A stretch of 64,000 nt of DNA from an uncultured Lachnospiraceae bacterium (GTDB lineage Bacteria; Bacillota; Clostridia; Lachnospirales; Lachnospiraceae), in assembly GCA_910588775.1 (NCBI GenBank), contig CAJURH010000001.1, positions 131,254-195,253 on the forward strand. Direction: 5' to 3'. The translations under genes were made by a program, and so were the position numbers. The first letter of the stretch is position 1, and every line of letters begins with the position of its first letter. Below the pieces are notes generated by a model that made no database searches, was not told the origin of the DNA, and saw nothing but the letters and a program-made list of their open reading frames with translations. Below are positions 24,776 to 33,627 of this stretch, in pieces.

Positions 24776-25786
24776 TTGGGAACCAAGGAATTGAAAACCA
24801 AAGATAAACTTCTTGCGCTTTTTGAGGAGAACAAAGGCGTCTATTTTTCCGGGGAGGAAATCGCTGAGAAATTTTCAGTTTCCCGTACCGCCGTGTGGAA
24901 AGCCGTCAACCGTCTGCGCAGTCAGGGTTACCAGATAGACGCCGTTCCCAATAAGGGGTACAGCCTTTCCGTTGACACGGACATTCTCTCCACCCAGGGA
25001 ATGGGAAAATATTTGCGGCCCATCTGTTCAAAATTAAAGCTGCACATGCTGCCCATGGCAACGTCCACCAACGCCTGGATGCGGCAGCAGGCGGAGGCAG
25101 GCGCGCCGGAGGGGTATGCGGTGATTGCCAACGCCCAGACAGAGGGGCGAGGACGGCAGGGCCGTCGCTTTTATTCCCCTGCGGACACGGGCGTCTATAT
25201 GAGCCTTTTGTTGCGTCCTGGCAAGTATTCCCCCAGCCAGTCGGTGAAGCTCACCACTATGGCCGCGGTGGCCGCATGTGAAGCCATGGAGAAAGTTTCT
25301 GGAAAGTCCGCGCAGATCAAATGGGTCAACGACATTTATATGGACGGCAGGAAAGTCAGCGGCATCTTAACCGAGGCCGCTCTGGGCCTGGAAGACGGCA
25401 GTCTGGATTATGTGATTCTGGGAATCGGCGTTAACGCCTATCCGCCCAGAGAGGGATTTCCGGCAGAAATTCGGGACCTGGCCGGAGCGGTGTTTCAACA
25501 GCCCCAAGACGATGGGAAAAACCGTCTGGCGGCTGAATTTTTGAACCGATTTATGGGTTACTACGCCGAAGAAGAATCGTCAGATTATGCAAAAGAATAC
25601 CAGGCCAGGAGCTTGGCCATTGGAAAGGAAGTGGAGGTCCTGTCATCGGTCGGCGCTCGAAAAGCGAAAGCGCTGGATGTGGATGGGGACTGCCGCTTGG
25701 TGGTTCAATACGAAGATGGCCAGACGGAGGCGTTGTCCTCGGGAGAGATTCGCGTCCGGCTTACACAGCAGGGAGGATTGACATGA
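24776..25786 (+). CDS. birA: Bifunctional biotin protein ligase and biotin operon repressor
   Basis: The product is 336 residues. The N-terminal winged helix (YFSGEEIAEKFSVSRTAVWKAVNRLRSQGY) is the repressor domain. The ligase domain follows with ATSTNAWM, the biotinyl-AMP loop GRGRQGRRF near residue 125, and KWVNDIYMDGRKVSGIL. A C-terminal SH3-like domain ends the protein. It activates biotin with ATP and attaches it to carboxylase lysines; with biotinyl-AMP it represses bio genes. The start is TTG at 24776, five bases after GGAGGTGG; an ATG at 24761 overlaps the ribosome-binding site. bioY starts within its stop codon. Confidence 0.92.
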   Translation: MGTKELKTKDKLLALFEENKGVYFSGEEIAEKFSVSRTAVWKAVNRLRSQGYQIDAVPNKGYSLSVDTDILSTQGMGKYLRPICSKLKLHMLPMATSTNAWMRQQAEAGAPEGYAVIANAQTEGRGRQGRRFYSPADTGVYMSLLLRPGKYSPSQSVKLTTMAAVAACEAMEKVSGKSAQIKWVNDIYMDGRKVSGILTEAALGLEDGSLDYVILGIGVNAYPPREGFPAEIRDLAGAVFQQPQDDGKNRLAAEFLNRFMGYYAEEESSDYAKEYQARSLAIGKEVEVLSSVGARKAKALDVDGDCRLVVQYEDGQTEALSSGEIRVRLTQQGGLT

Positions 25787-26337
25787 GAAAGGAAAAGACA
25801 AGAGATATGGTTTTGTGCGCCATGTTCGTGGCGTTGATTGTGGCAGGCGCGTTTATCAAGATACCCATTCCGGTGGTTCCGTTTACCTTACAGTATCTGT
25901 TTACCATGTTGGCGGGACTGTTGCTGGGCGGGAAAATGGGGGCGCTCTCCGTGTGCATTTACATGTTTCTGGGCCTGGCCGGGCTTCCCATTTTCGCCCA
26001 GGGCGGCGGCATTGGCTACATATTCCAGCCCAGTTTCGGCTACATCATCGGTTTTGCGGCGGGCGCCTATGTGACGGGAAACATCGCCAACAAGACAAGC
26101 CGGCCCGGTTTCAAACGGCTGCTGTCTGCCAATTTTCTGGGGCTGGGAATTGTGTATCTGTTCGGCATGGCATATTATTATCTGATAAGCGACCTGTATC
26201 TGGGAACGCCCATCGGGCTTTGGCCGCTTTTCTTATACTGTTTCTTGCTGGCGGTTCCCGGCGACATTGCGTTGTGCATTGTGGGGGCGATTCTGGGCAA
26301 ACGATTGATTCCACTGATTAAAGAAAGAAGGATATAG
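25783..26337 (+). CDS. bioY: Biotin transporter BioY (ECF substrate-binding component)
   Basis: The product is 184 residues with about six hydrophobic helices. Signature regions are KIPIPVVPFTLQYLFTMLAGLLLG (residues 25-48), GLAGLPIFAQGGGIGYIFQPSFGYIIGF and LPAVPGDIALCIVG-like C-terminus (AVPGDIALCIVGAILGKRL). BioY binds biotin with high affinity and works with ECF energising proteins EcfA1, A2 and T, which are not in this window. It overlaps birA by four bases (ATGA), showing coupled translation. In this operon it provides uptake while the downstream bio genes provide partial synthesis. Confidence 0.92.
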   Translation: MRKEKTRDMVLCAMFVALIVAGAFIKIPIPVVPFTLQYLFTMLAGLLLGGKMGALSVCIYMFLGLAGLPIFAQGGGIGYIFQPSFGYIIGFAAGAYVTGNIANKTSRPGFKRLLSANFLGLGIVYLFGMAYYYLISDLYLGTPIGLWPLFLYCFLLAVPGDIALCIVGAILGKRLIPLIKERRI

Positions 26338-26340
26338 ACG

Positions 26341-27309
26341 ATGCAAATAGAACAACTAGGCCATGCAGTGATGCAGGGCAGGCAAGTGACGAAAGAAGAG
26401 GCTCTCTGGCTGTATGAGCAGCCTTTGGAAAAACTGTGTCAGACGGCGGATGCCATACGGCTGCATTTCTGTTCCAATGGATTTGACGTCTGTACGATTA
26501 TCAATGGCAAAAGCGGCCGCTGTTCGGAAAATTGCCGTTTCTGCGCGCAGTCTGCCCACAGCCATACGGGAGCGCAGGAATATCCGCTGCTCTGCGAGGA
26601 GGAAATCCTGGCGCAGGCCAAAACACAGGCCAGACAGGGGGTTTTGCGCTATTCCATCGTCACTTCCGGAAAAAAGCTCTCAGACCAGGAGGTGAATCAG
26701 ATGTGCCAGGCGGTGCGCCGGATTCGTCGGGAGACAGACTTATCCGTCTGCGTCTCCTTTGGCCTTCTTGCAAAAGAACAATTTCAGAGATTAAGAGAGG
26801 CCGGGGTCTCCCGCGTGCATAACAATCTGGAAACTTCCCGGCGAAATTTTCCAAACGTATGCACCACCCATACATTTGAGGATAAAATAAATGCCATCCA
26901 AGCCGCCAAAGAAGCGGGGCTTTCTGTCTGTAGCGGCGGAATCATGGGTCTGGGGGAAACACTGGAGGATCGGATTGAGATGGCACTGACGTTGCGGGAA
27001 CTGGGCGTGAAAAGCGTGCCCGTTAATTTCTTAAATCCTATCCCCAAGACGCCCATGGAGCGAAACGAAAGGATTACCGAAGAAGAGGCGCGCCGGATTG
27101 TGGCGGTGTACCGTTTTCTTTTGCCAGAAGCGGCCATTCGCCTGGCCGGAGGGCGGGGCCTGCTGGCGGATAAGGGACGGGGATGTTTTCAGTCTGGGGC
27201 CAATGCGGCCATTTCCGGCGATATGCTGACCACAGCCGGCATCACCGTCCAGACGGATTTGGAGATTCTAAGAGAACTGGGATACGAAGTGAGGGCTGAC
27301 CATGCATAG
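26341..27309 (+). CDS. bioB: Biotin synthase
   Basis: The product is 322 residues, the family's usual size. The radical SAM cluster ligands are Cys61, Cys65 and Cys68 in GRCSENCRFCAQS. Further conserved parts are NNLETS, GGIMGLGETLEDR, VNFLNPIPKTP and LAGGRG near the C-terminus. It inserts sulfur into dethiobiotin using SAM and a [2Fe-2S] cluster. The ATG is three bases after bioY. It overlaps bioD by eight bases, so the whole operon is tightly packed. Confidence 0.95.
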   Translation: MQIEQLGHAVMQGRQVTKEEALWLYEQPLEKLCQTADAIRLHFCSNGFDVCTIINGKSGRCSENCRFCAQSAHSHTGAQEYPLLCEEEILAQAKTQARQGVLRYSIVTSGKKLSDQEVNQMCQAVRRIRRETDLSVCVSFGLLAKEQFQRLREAGVSRVHNNLETSRRNFPNVCTTHTFEDKINAIQAAKEAGLSVCSGGIMGLGETLEDRIEMALTLRELGVKSVPVNFLNPIPKTPMERNERITEEEARRIVAVYRFLLPEAAIRLAGGRGLLADKGRGCFQSGANAAISGDMLTTAGITVQTDLEILRELGYEVRADHA

Positions 27310-28021
27310 AGGATTGTTTCTTACAGGAACGGGCACGGACGTGGGAAAGACGTATGTGGCCGGGTTGATTTTGAAAAAGTTAAAAGACGCTGGCGTGTCC
27401 GCCGGCTATTACAAGGCGGCCATGAGCGGCAATCTGCGGGATGAAAGCAGCCGACTGATTCCCGGAGACGCGCTGCATGTGAAAAAGGCATCGGCCATTG
27501 ACCAGCCCTTGGCAGAGATGTGCCCCTATGTGTACGAACGCGCCGTATCGCCCCATCTGGCCTCGCGGATAGAGGGCAATCCGGTGACGCTTAAGGGGGT
27601 CCGGGAAGGATTTCAGGCGGTGGCGGGGAAATATGAATATGTGACCATGGAAGGGTCCGGCGGCATTCTCTGTCCCATTTGCTTCGACGAGGCGAAGATT
27701 TGGCTCTCAGACGTGATCAAAGCCTGTGGGCTGGGGTGCTTGCTGGTGGCGGACGCCAGGCTTGGCGCCATCAACAGCGTAGGACTTACGGCTTACTATA
27801 TGAAAGGACAGGGCATTCCTCTGCGGGGAATCATCTTCAACCATTTTCAGCCGGGAGACGTTATGCAGGAAGATAACCGGAATATGTGCGAATATTTAAC
27901 TGGAGTGAAAGTGGTTGCCTGCGTGCGGGACGAGGATACGGAGCTTAATATTTCGCCGGAAGCGTTGCAATCTCTGTATCAGCCGCTGTCATTTTCCGAT
28001 GGGGAAGGAGAGAAAAGATGA
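27302..28021 (+). CDS. bioD: Dethiobiotin synthetase
   Basis: The product is 239 residues. The P-loop GTGTDVGKTY lies near the N-terminus, and YKAAMSGN, EGSGGILCP and the Mg-binding region fit BioD. It closes the ureido ring of 7,8-diaminononanoate with CO2 and ATP to give dethiobiotin, the substrate of BioB. The gene overlaps bioB upstream and bioA downstream (ATGA), showing an operon with coupled translation. Nothing appears truncated. Confidence 0.93.
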   Translation: MHRGLFLTGTGTDVGKTYVAGLILKKLKDAGVSAGYYKAAMSGNLRDESSRLIPGDALHVKKASAIDQPLAEMCPYVYERAVSPHLASRIEGNPVTLKGVREGFQAVAGKYEYVTMEGSGGILCPICFDEAKIWLSDVIKACGLGCLLVADARLGAINSVGLTAYYMKGQGIPLRGIIFNHFQPGDVMQEDNRNMCEYLTGVKVVACVRDEDTELNISPEALQSLYQPLSFSDGEGEKR

Positions 28022-29220
28022 TCTGGTATCCATATGAACAGATGAAAACCATGAAAGCGCCTTATGAGATTGTGGACGCAGAAGGGGTGTATTTATATAC
28101 CAGGGACCAGAAACTAATTGACTCCGTGTCCTCCTGGTGGAGTGTGATTCACGGCTACAAGCATCCGGATCTGACCCAGGCCATTGTGGCCCAGGCACAG
28201 GAATTTTCTCACATTATGCTGGGCGGGCTGACCCATGAGCCAGTACAGAAGCTTTCAGACAAACTGCAAAGCTGGCTGCCCGGGGATTTGGATTACTGTT
28301 TCTTCTCTGATTCGGGCAGCGTGGCCGTGGAAGTGGCGTTGAAAATGGCGCTGCAGTATTATATGAACCGGGGGAAAGAACGGCGCACCATGGTTCTTGC
28401 GCTGGAGAACGCCTACCATGGGGACACGTTCAAGACCATGGAGGCGGGGGACGATGAGGATTATCATTTTGTCCTGAAAGCGTACGGACCCAATCCCCAT
28501 GTGGCCCACATCCCCACAGAGATAGAAGCCCTAGAGCGGGCATTTGAGAAATACCAGGACAGACTCAACTGTCTGTTGGTGGAACCGCTCCTGCAGGGTG
28601 CGGGAGGGATGCGGATGTATGACGTTTCTTTTCTGCAAAAGGCCAGGGAGCTGTGCGATCGGTACGGGGTGTTGTTGATTTTCGATGAGGTGGCCACAGG
28701 TTTTGGACGCACGGGAAATCGGTTTGTGGCGGATTTGGTTTTGCCGGATATTCTGGTTTTGGGCAAGGCGCTGACTGGCGGCTATCTAGGTCATGCCGTC
28801 ACAGTGGCCAACCAGAAAGTATTCGACGGCTTCTATGACGACGACCCGTCCCACGCGCTGATGCATGGCCCCACGTTCATGGGCAACGCCCTTGCGTGCA
28901 GCGTGGCGTTAAAATCCATTGAGATCTTCGAAACCCAGGATTATATGGGGAAAATCCGCAGGATTGAAGAAATCACCCGTCGGGAGATGGAAGGATTCTC
29001 GGACCCGCGCATCCGGGAGATCCGGATTCTGGGCGGTTGCGTCTGCGTGGAAGTGACAGACGCAGCCGTGCTGGACGGATACCAGGCGTTCGCCTATGAA
29101 CGGGGGGTGTTTGCCAGGCCGTTTCTCAAGTATCTGTATGCAATGGTCCCCTATGTAATATCTGAAGAGGATTTGGTGAAAGTGTTGGATACTATGAAAG
29201 CCTGGTTTCGGAATCAATAA
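28018..29220 (+). CDS. bioA: Adenosylmethionine-8-amino-7-oxononanoate aminotransferase
   Basis: The product is 400 residues, a class III PLP aminotransferase. The N-terminal YPYEQMKTMKAP, SWWSVIHGYKHP, FFSDSGSVAVEVALKM and FDEVATGFGRTG are BioA signatures. The PLP lysine is in LGKALTGG. It converts 7-keto-8-aminopelargonate to 7,8-diaminononanoate using SAM as amino donor. It is the last gene of the operon; its stop overlaps the end of the convergent MATE gene by seven bases. No bioF or pimelate synthesis gene follows. Confidence 0.93.
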   Translation: MIWYPYEQMKTMKAPYEIVDAEGVYLYTRDQKLIDSVSSWWSVIHGYKHPDLTQAIVAQAQEFSHIMLGGLTHEPVQKLSDKLQSWLPGDLDYCFFSDSGSVAVEVALKMALQYYMNRGKERRTMVLALENAYHGDTFKTMEAGDDEDYHFVLKAYGPNPHVAHIPTEIEALERAFEKYQDRLNCLLVEPLLQGAGGMRMYDVSFLQKARELCDRYGVLLIFDEVATGFGRTGNRFVADLVLPDILVLGKALTGGYLGHAVTVANQKVFDGFYDDDPSHALMHGPTFMGNALACSVALKSIEIFETQDYMGKIRRIEEITRREMEGFSDPRIREIRILGGCVCVEVTDAAVLDGYQAFAYERGVFARPFLKYLYAMVPYVISEEDLVKVLDTMKAWFRNQ

Positions 29221-30542
29221 TGGTATTTGGCGCGTTTGGCCACGAGAAACAGGGAAGTCACAGTGGCCGCCATCAATTCCGCCGCCACGATGGACATCCA
29301 GATGCCGTCAATGCCCCAGATGAGGGGAAATATTAAAACCGCCGCCACCTGAAATAACAGAGTACGCAGAAAAGAAATCAGCGCAGAGATCAATCCGTTT
29401 CCCAGGGCGGTGAAAAACGAGGAGCCGTAAACGGCCAGGCCCGCAAACAAAAAGGAAAAGGAATAGATCTGAAAGCCGCGGCAGGTTAAATCAAAAAGTC
29501 CGTCGTCGTATCCCACGAAAAATAAGGCGAATGGTTTTGCCAAAAGTTCCGCCAGGGCCAGCATGGACATGGAGAAAATGCCGATGACCATCAGGCTTTT
29601 GCGGAGGATATTTTTCAGTTCCGCGTAGTTGGCGGCGCCGAAGTGATACCCGATAATCGGAGCGGAGCCCACAGAGTATCCGATGAATGCGCCCAGGAAA
29701 ACCAGATTCACATACATCAGCACGCCGTATGCCGCCACGCCGTCTTCTCCGGCATAACGGATTAGCTGCATATTGTATAACATGCTGACCAGGGACATGG
29801 AGATGTTGGACATCAGCTCCGAGGAGCCGTTGGCGCAGGTTTTCAGTAAAGCCTTTCCGTCGAATTTTGTTCGGGTGAGCCGCAGAATGCTGGCATTGGG
29901 ACGGCCAAAATAAATCAGCGGGATTACGCCGCCCACGGCCTGGCTAAGCGCGGTGGCGGCGGCAGCTCCAGTAAGCCCCCAGTGAAATATAGCCACGAAA
30001 AGGGCGTCCAGGACCATATTGGTGACCCCGGCGGCGACGGTGACGGCCAGCCCTAGCTGGGTTTTTTCCGCCGTGGCGAAGTAGCTCTGAAATTCGTATT
30101 GCAGCATAAACGCGGGCAGCGCCAGCAAAATAATCCGTCCGTAAGATACGCATTGATTCAGGAGAACGCCTTCGGCCCCCAGCAGAGCGGCAATGGGGCG
30201 GATAAACAGGATGCCAAAAACCGTCAGCAAAATGCCCAGCGCACCCGACATATAGACCAGAAGGGAAAACAGCCGATGCGCTTTATCCTTGTCGCCAGTT
30301 CCCAGCGTGATGGCGATAAGCGCGCTTCCGCCAGTGCCAAACATAAAGCCCACGCCGCCCAGAATCATCAGAAACGGCATGATGAAGTTAACGGCGGCGA
30401 ACGGAGTTTTCCCCACAAAATTGGACACAAAAAAACCGTCCACCACGCCATAGATGGATGTGAAAATCATCATGGTGATGGAGGGCAGCGTAAAACGCAG
30501 CAATTTCTTATAATTAAAATGGTCCGATAACTGGATGTTCAT
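29214..30542 (-). CDS. MATE family efflux transporter
   Basis: The product is 442 residues with twelve predicted helices, starting with NIQLSDHFNYKKLLRFTLPSITMMIFTSIYGVVDGFFVSNFVG. The two-fold repeated MATE architecture is visible. Clostridia MATEs of this type export drugs or cationic metabolites using Na+ or H+. It is the second gene of a marR-MATE operon with a four-base overlap, so it is probably derepressed together with the regulator when a ligand binds MarR. The substrate is not predictable. Confidence 0.88.
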   Translation of the reverse strand: MNIQLSDHFNYKKLLRFTLPSITMMIFTSIYGVVDGFFVSNFVGKTPFAAVNFIMPFLMILGGVGFMFGTGGSALIAITLGTGDKDKAHRLFSLLVYMSGALGILLTVFGILFIRPIAALLGAEGVLLNQCVSYGRIILLALPAFMLQYEFQSYFATAEKTQLGLAVTVAAGVTNMVLDALFVAIFHWGLTGAAAATALSQAVGGVIPLIYFGRPNASILRLTRTKFDGKALLKTCANGSSELMSNISMSLVSMLYNMQLIRYAGEDGVAAYGVLMYVNLVFLGAFIGYSVGSAPIIGYHFGAANYAELKNILRKSLMVIGIFSMSMLALAELLAKPFALFFVGYDDGLFDLTCRGFQIYSFSFLFAGLAVYGSSFFTALGNGLISALISFLRTLLFQVAAVLIFPLIWGIDGIWMSIVAAELMAATVTSLFLVAKRAKYHY

Positions 30543-30997
30543 TGCGTATCGCCTCCTTTGGTAAGGTCCGCTAGTTTATCACGGAAAGCGTCCAGGTACC
30601 GCTGGGTCAGTTCCAGATAGAGTTCCTGTTCGGCTTTCGTCCAAGAGGCGAAGATGGCGTTTTCAATTTCAATCAGGCGAGCCACCGTGTTTTCAGTTAG
30701 TTCCTTGCCTTTGTCCGTAAGATAGGCCCTTTTCTTCTTCCCCTGGAATGTTTCCAGATACACAATGCATTCCGTTTCCAGTTTGCGGATGGCGGAGTTG
30801 AGCGTCTGCTTGCTTATGCCAGACAACCGCTGGATATCAGCCAGCGGACAGGAGCCTTTGTAATTGCACAGAGTGTACAGAATCGTCAGGGCGCTGTCGG
30901 ACAGGCCCAGCTTCAAGGCGGCCTCGTGGTAGGTGGCCTCAATCTCACTGGTCAGATAATTGAAGCGCTTTAATGAAGCGGTCATTAAATTTTCCAT
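30539..30997 (-). CDS. MarR family regulator of the MATE exporter
   Basis: The product is 152 residues of the MarR winged-helix family. The DNA-binding part is CPLADIQRLSGISKQTLNSAIRKLETECIVYLE (about residues 50-82), with a wing GKKKRAYLTDKGKE. Dimerisation helices lie at both ends. The ATG (complement of 30995-30997) follows AAGGAAG; longer frames lack support. A palindromic operator over its own promoter at 31013-31062 shows autoregulation, and the MATE gene downstream is cotranscribed. Confidence 0.9.
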   Translation of the reverse strand: MENLMTASLKRFNYLTSEIEATYHEAALKLGLSDSALTILYTLCNYKGSCPLADIQRLSGISKQTLNSAIRKLETECIVYLETFQGKKKRAYLTDKGKELTENTVARLIEIENAIFASWTKAEQELYLELTQRYLDAFRDKLADLTKGGDTQ

Positions 30998-31012
30998 CGT
31001 TCTATCACTTCC

Positions 31013-31062
31013 TTTGTATGAAATCGTACTTGCATTATAGTACGATTTCGTACAAAAGTCAA
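31013..31062 (-). promoter_or_regulatory. Promoter and palindromic operator of the marR-MATE operon
   Basis: On the minus strand TTGACT (complement of 31057-31062) and TATAAT (complement of 31034-31039) are spaced by exactly 17 bp. The region 31013-31056 is a long near-perfect palindrome (TTTGTAYGAAATCGTACT with its mirror), covering the spacer and -10. The two GTACGAAATCGTAC-like halves are themselves palindromic, fitting binding of one or two MarR dimers. Confidence 0.8.
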
Positions 31063-31098
31063 TGATGTTTACAATGAGAAATTCTACTGCAGGAAGGT

Positions 31099-31794
31099 TT
31101 AGTCGTTGAGTCCGATGATGCCATCCACCGGCAGAGACAGGACAATGCCGTGGGCTTCGCTTTGCATGCCACACTGCTGGCAGATTGCCTGCATAATTGG
31201 CAATTTCTTTTCTTTTTGCGCAAGGATCAGCACCACTTCCCGTTCCTGTTGAATGCGGATGCCCCAAAACTGCATGGCGTCTTCATTTCCAATCCGTCTA
31301 CTGTGGAACACGGTGCCGCCGGAAGCGCCCATAGGGCGGGCGGCCTCCATGACTTCTTCGCTGAATCCCTGGTTTACAATCGCAACGATCAAGTCGTATT
31401 CGTTTTCTATCATTTCTGAATCATACCTTCCTAAAAATTTTTGTTTTTCTTCTGGATGCAGGTTTTCGATTAATCCTATGATACGGCCGTTGCAGCCGGA
31501 TAGGATTAAAGTAAAAGCCACGCCGCTGTTTGGCATTCCAAGGTGCAGCTGTTTTTGCAGTTTGATTAACAGTCTGTCTGCAAATGTTTTGGGCAGCATG
31601 GTGATTAAGATGTTTTTTTCCTCTCCGCTAAGCCCCAGGGTGTCCATGATTTCGCTGGATGCGGTGCCTTGCCCGTGGAAAATGTACTGCACCGGTATGT
31701 TGTCTTTTTTGAACAAATCAATTCCTTTGTGGACCAGCTTTGGAGTGGCGATGAGGAACAGCATCCGAAAAGCTGGTTTTTTGCAGTTACTCAT
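31099..31794 (-). CDS. Double PII-like signalling protein associated with DUF1538 transporter
   Basis: The product is 231 residues made of two PII-like halves. The first has RMLFLIATPKLVHKGIDLF and NILITMLPKTFADRLL; the second has YDLIVAIVNQGFSEEVMEAARPMGASGGTVFHS and REVVLILAQKEKKLPIMQAI, the latter close to classical PII beta-strand and T-loop style. PII-like proteins bind nucleotides and gate transporters. The ATG at 31794 overlaps the end of the DUF1538 gene by eight bases, so the pair is translationally coupled and probably forms a transporter plus regulator. The nucleotide ligand is unknown. Confidence 0.78.
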   Translation of the reverse strand: MSNCKKPAFRMLFLIATPKLVHKGIDLFKKDNIPVQYIFHGQGTASSEIMDTLGLSGEEKNILITMLPKTFADRLLIKLQKQLHLGMPNSGVAFTLILSGCNGRIIGLIENLHPEEKQKFLGRYDSEMIENEYDLIVAIVNQGFSEEVMEAARPMGASGGTVFHSRRIGNEDAMQFWGIRIQQEREVVLILAQKEKKLPIMQAICQQCGMQSEAHGIVLSLPVDGIIGLND

Positions 31795-33319
31795 GATTTT
31801 CGTAATCCTCCTCGAATTCAAGTATATCGTCTGCGGCGTCCACAGAAGCTGCTTTCTGTGAGGCGGTTTTGTTTACGTTATGCTGGTAATAACCCCCCAT
31901 AATCTGGATGGCGATTAAAGGGGTCAGGGCCACCAGCGCCACAACGCCGAATGCGTCCGCCATGATGTTTCCGCCCACAGCTTGGCAGGCGCCGATGCTC
32001 AGCGGAAGCAGGAAAGTGGTGGTCATGGGGCCGCTGGCCACGCCGCCGGAGTCAAAAGCGATACCCACAAACATCTTTGGAACCAGGCGGGAGAGCGCCA
32101 GCGCAAGGATGTAGCCGGGGATGAGAATCCAGTGAATGGGCATCCCGGTGAGTATGCGAATCATGGCCAGTCCCACGCTGACGGATACGCCCACGGACAG
32201 ACAGCGGTTCATAGATTTTGCGGATACCGCGTCGTTGGTCACGGTTTCCACCTGATGGTTTAGCACCTGAATGGCCGGTTCGGCTTTTACAATATAATAG
32301 CCAATCAGCATGCCGATGGGCGCCAGCAGCCATTTGAAACGGTTGGAAGCGATGTCGCCGCCAAGAGAGAATCCCACTGGGGAAAATCCCACGTTTACGC
32401 CGCAGATAAATAATACCAGCCCTATGTATGTGTAGCAGAAGCCTACTAGAATACGTTTCACCAGACGGCGTTGGTAACGGTGGGTGAGCAGTTGGAAAAT
32501 CAAAAACACGGCGGCAATGGGCAGGAAGGATACAAAGACTTCCCGGATGTACGGGGGCAGGCTGAATAAAAATTCCCGGACTACGTCTCGGGTGGTGGTC
32601 ACATTGGCCATTTGGGCCATAGGATACGCCGTTTCCGTGGGATGATAAAAACTTCCCAGAATCAAGACGGCCAGAATCGGACCCACGCTGGAAAGCGCCA
32701 CCAGTCCGAAACTGTCACTGTACGCGTTCTTATCTCCCCGGACGGAAGACATGCCTACGCCCATGGCCATGATGAAAGGCACCGTCATAGGTCCGGTGGT
32801 CACCCCGCCCGAGTCAAAAGCCACGGCCAGGAAGTCGACGGGGATGAAAAAGGACAGGGCGATTAATCCGGCGTACAAAATAATCAATATGGTGGACAGA
32901 TTGATTTGAAACAAAATGCGCAGAATTGCCAGCGCCAGGAAAATCCCCACGCCCACAGCCACTGTCAGAATCAGAATATGGTTGGGGATGGAGGGAACCT
33001 GCTGGGCCAAGACCTGCAGATCCGGCTCCGAAATGGTAATCACCGCGCCCATGAGAAAACCAATCAAAAGGATGATGGAAATATGCCGCACTTTCGACAT
33101 CTGGATTCCGATTCCCTCGCCTAAGGGCGTCATGGCCATCTCGGCGCCCAGTTGAAAGAATCCCATTCCAATGACCAGCATAATGGCGCCGACAAGAAAC
33201 ATCACCATTGTGCCCAGATCAATGGGAACCAGGAGAATGCCAATAAGCAGCACAATGCCTGTGATGGGCAAAACGGCTGAAACGGATTCAGATATTTTTT
33301 CTTTTAATTTTTGATTCAA
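31787..33319 (-). CDS. DUF1538 membrane transporter, fused two-repeat form
   Basis: The product is 510 residues with about a dozen or more membrane helices. The two halves are an internal duplication, each with an AFDSGGV(T/A)(T/S)GPMT motif (FLAVAFDSGGVTTGPMTVPF near 170 and FVGIAFDSGGVASGPMTTTF near 410) followed by an FGLVAL or FGVVAL segment. I recall DUF1538 proteins in halophiles (UmpA/UmpB) described as a two-component Na+/H+ antiporter; here both halves are one protein. Transport function is inference. The start is TTG at 33317-33319 after GAGGTGAT. The PII-like gene overlaps its 3' end. Confidence 0.8.
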   Translation of the reverse strand: MNQKLKEKISESVSAVLPITGIVLLIGILLVPIDLGTMVMFLVGAIMLVIGMGFFQLGAEMAMTPLGEGIGIQMSKVRHISIILLIGFLMGAVITISEPDLQVLAQQVPSIPNHILILTVAVGVGIFLALAILRILFQINLSTILIILYAGLIALSFFIPVDFLAVAFDSGGVTTGPMTVPFIMAMGVGMSSVRGDKNAYSDSFGLVALSSVGPILAVLILGSFYHPTETAYPMAQMANVTTTRDVVREFLFSLPPYIREVFVSFLPIAAVFLIFQLLTHRYQRRLVKRILVGFCYTYIGLVLFICGVNVGFSPVGFSLGGDIASNRFKWLLAPIGMLIGYYIVKAEPAIQVLNHQVETVTNDAVSAKSMNRCLSVGVSVSVGLAMIRILTGMPIHWILIPGYILALALSRLVPKMFVGIAFDSGGVASGPMTTTFLLPLSIGACQAVGGNIMADAFGVVALVALTPLIAIQIMGGYYQHNVNKTASQKAASVDAADDILEFEEDYENHE

Positions 33320-33627
33320 GATTACATCACCTCATAATTCGCCTTTCTGAAGTTGGATTTATATTTTCGGATTTTAAATATAGGTTTATCATAACATTTT
33401 TCTGGTTGGAAAGTCTAGAGTGGGTTTGAAAACTCTTTTGCGGTAGATAAAGATAGAATTATTATTTTGAAAAGGATGTAATCTATGAAGAACTCTGCCG
33501 ATTTTAGCGGCCCCTTCTACTTTCAACGCCCGTATCTGAATTCCAGACTGTTCAAAAAACAGGCGGATTCAGTTTTGGCGTTGAATAGAAGATGGCAGGG
33601 CAATGTCAACGTATCTTTTTTGCGGCT
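33320..33627. other. 308-base region between two minus-strand genes
   Basis: This AT-rich stretch must carry the promoter of the DUF1538 operon (a -10-like TATGAT is at the complement of 33388-33393). On the plus strand an ATG at 33485 has AAAGGATG upstream, but the frame runs antisense into the next gene, so it is not called. Confidence 0.4.
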
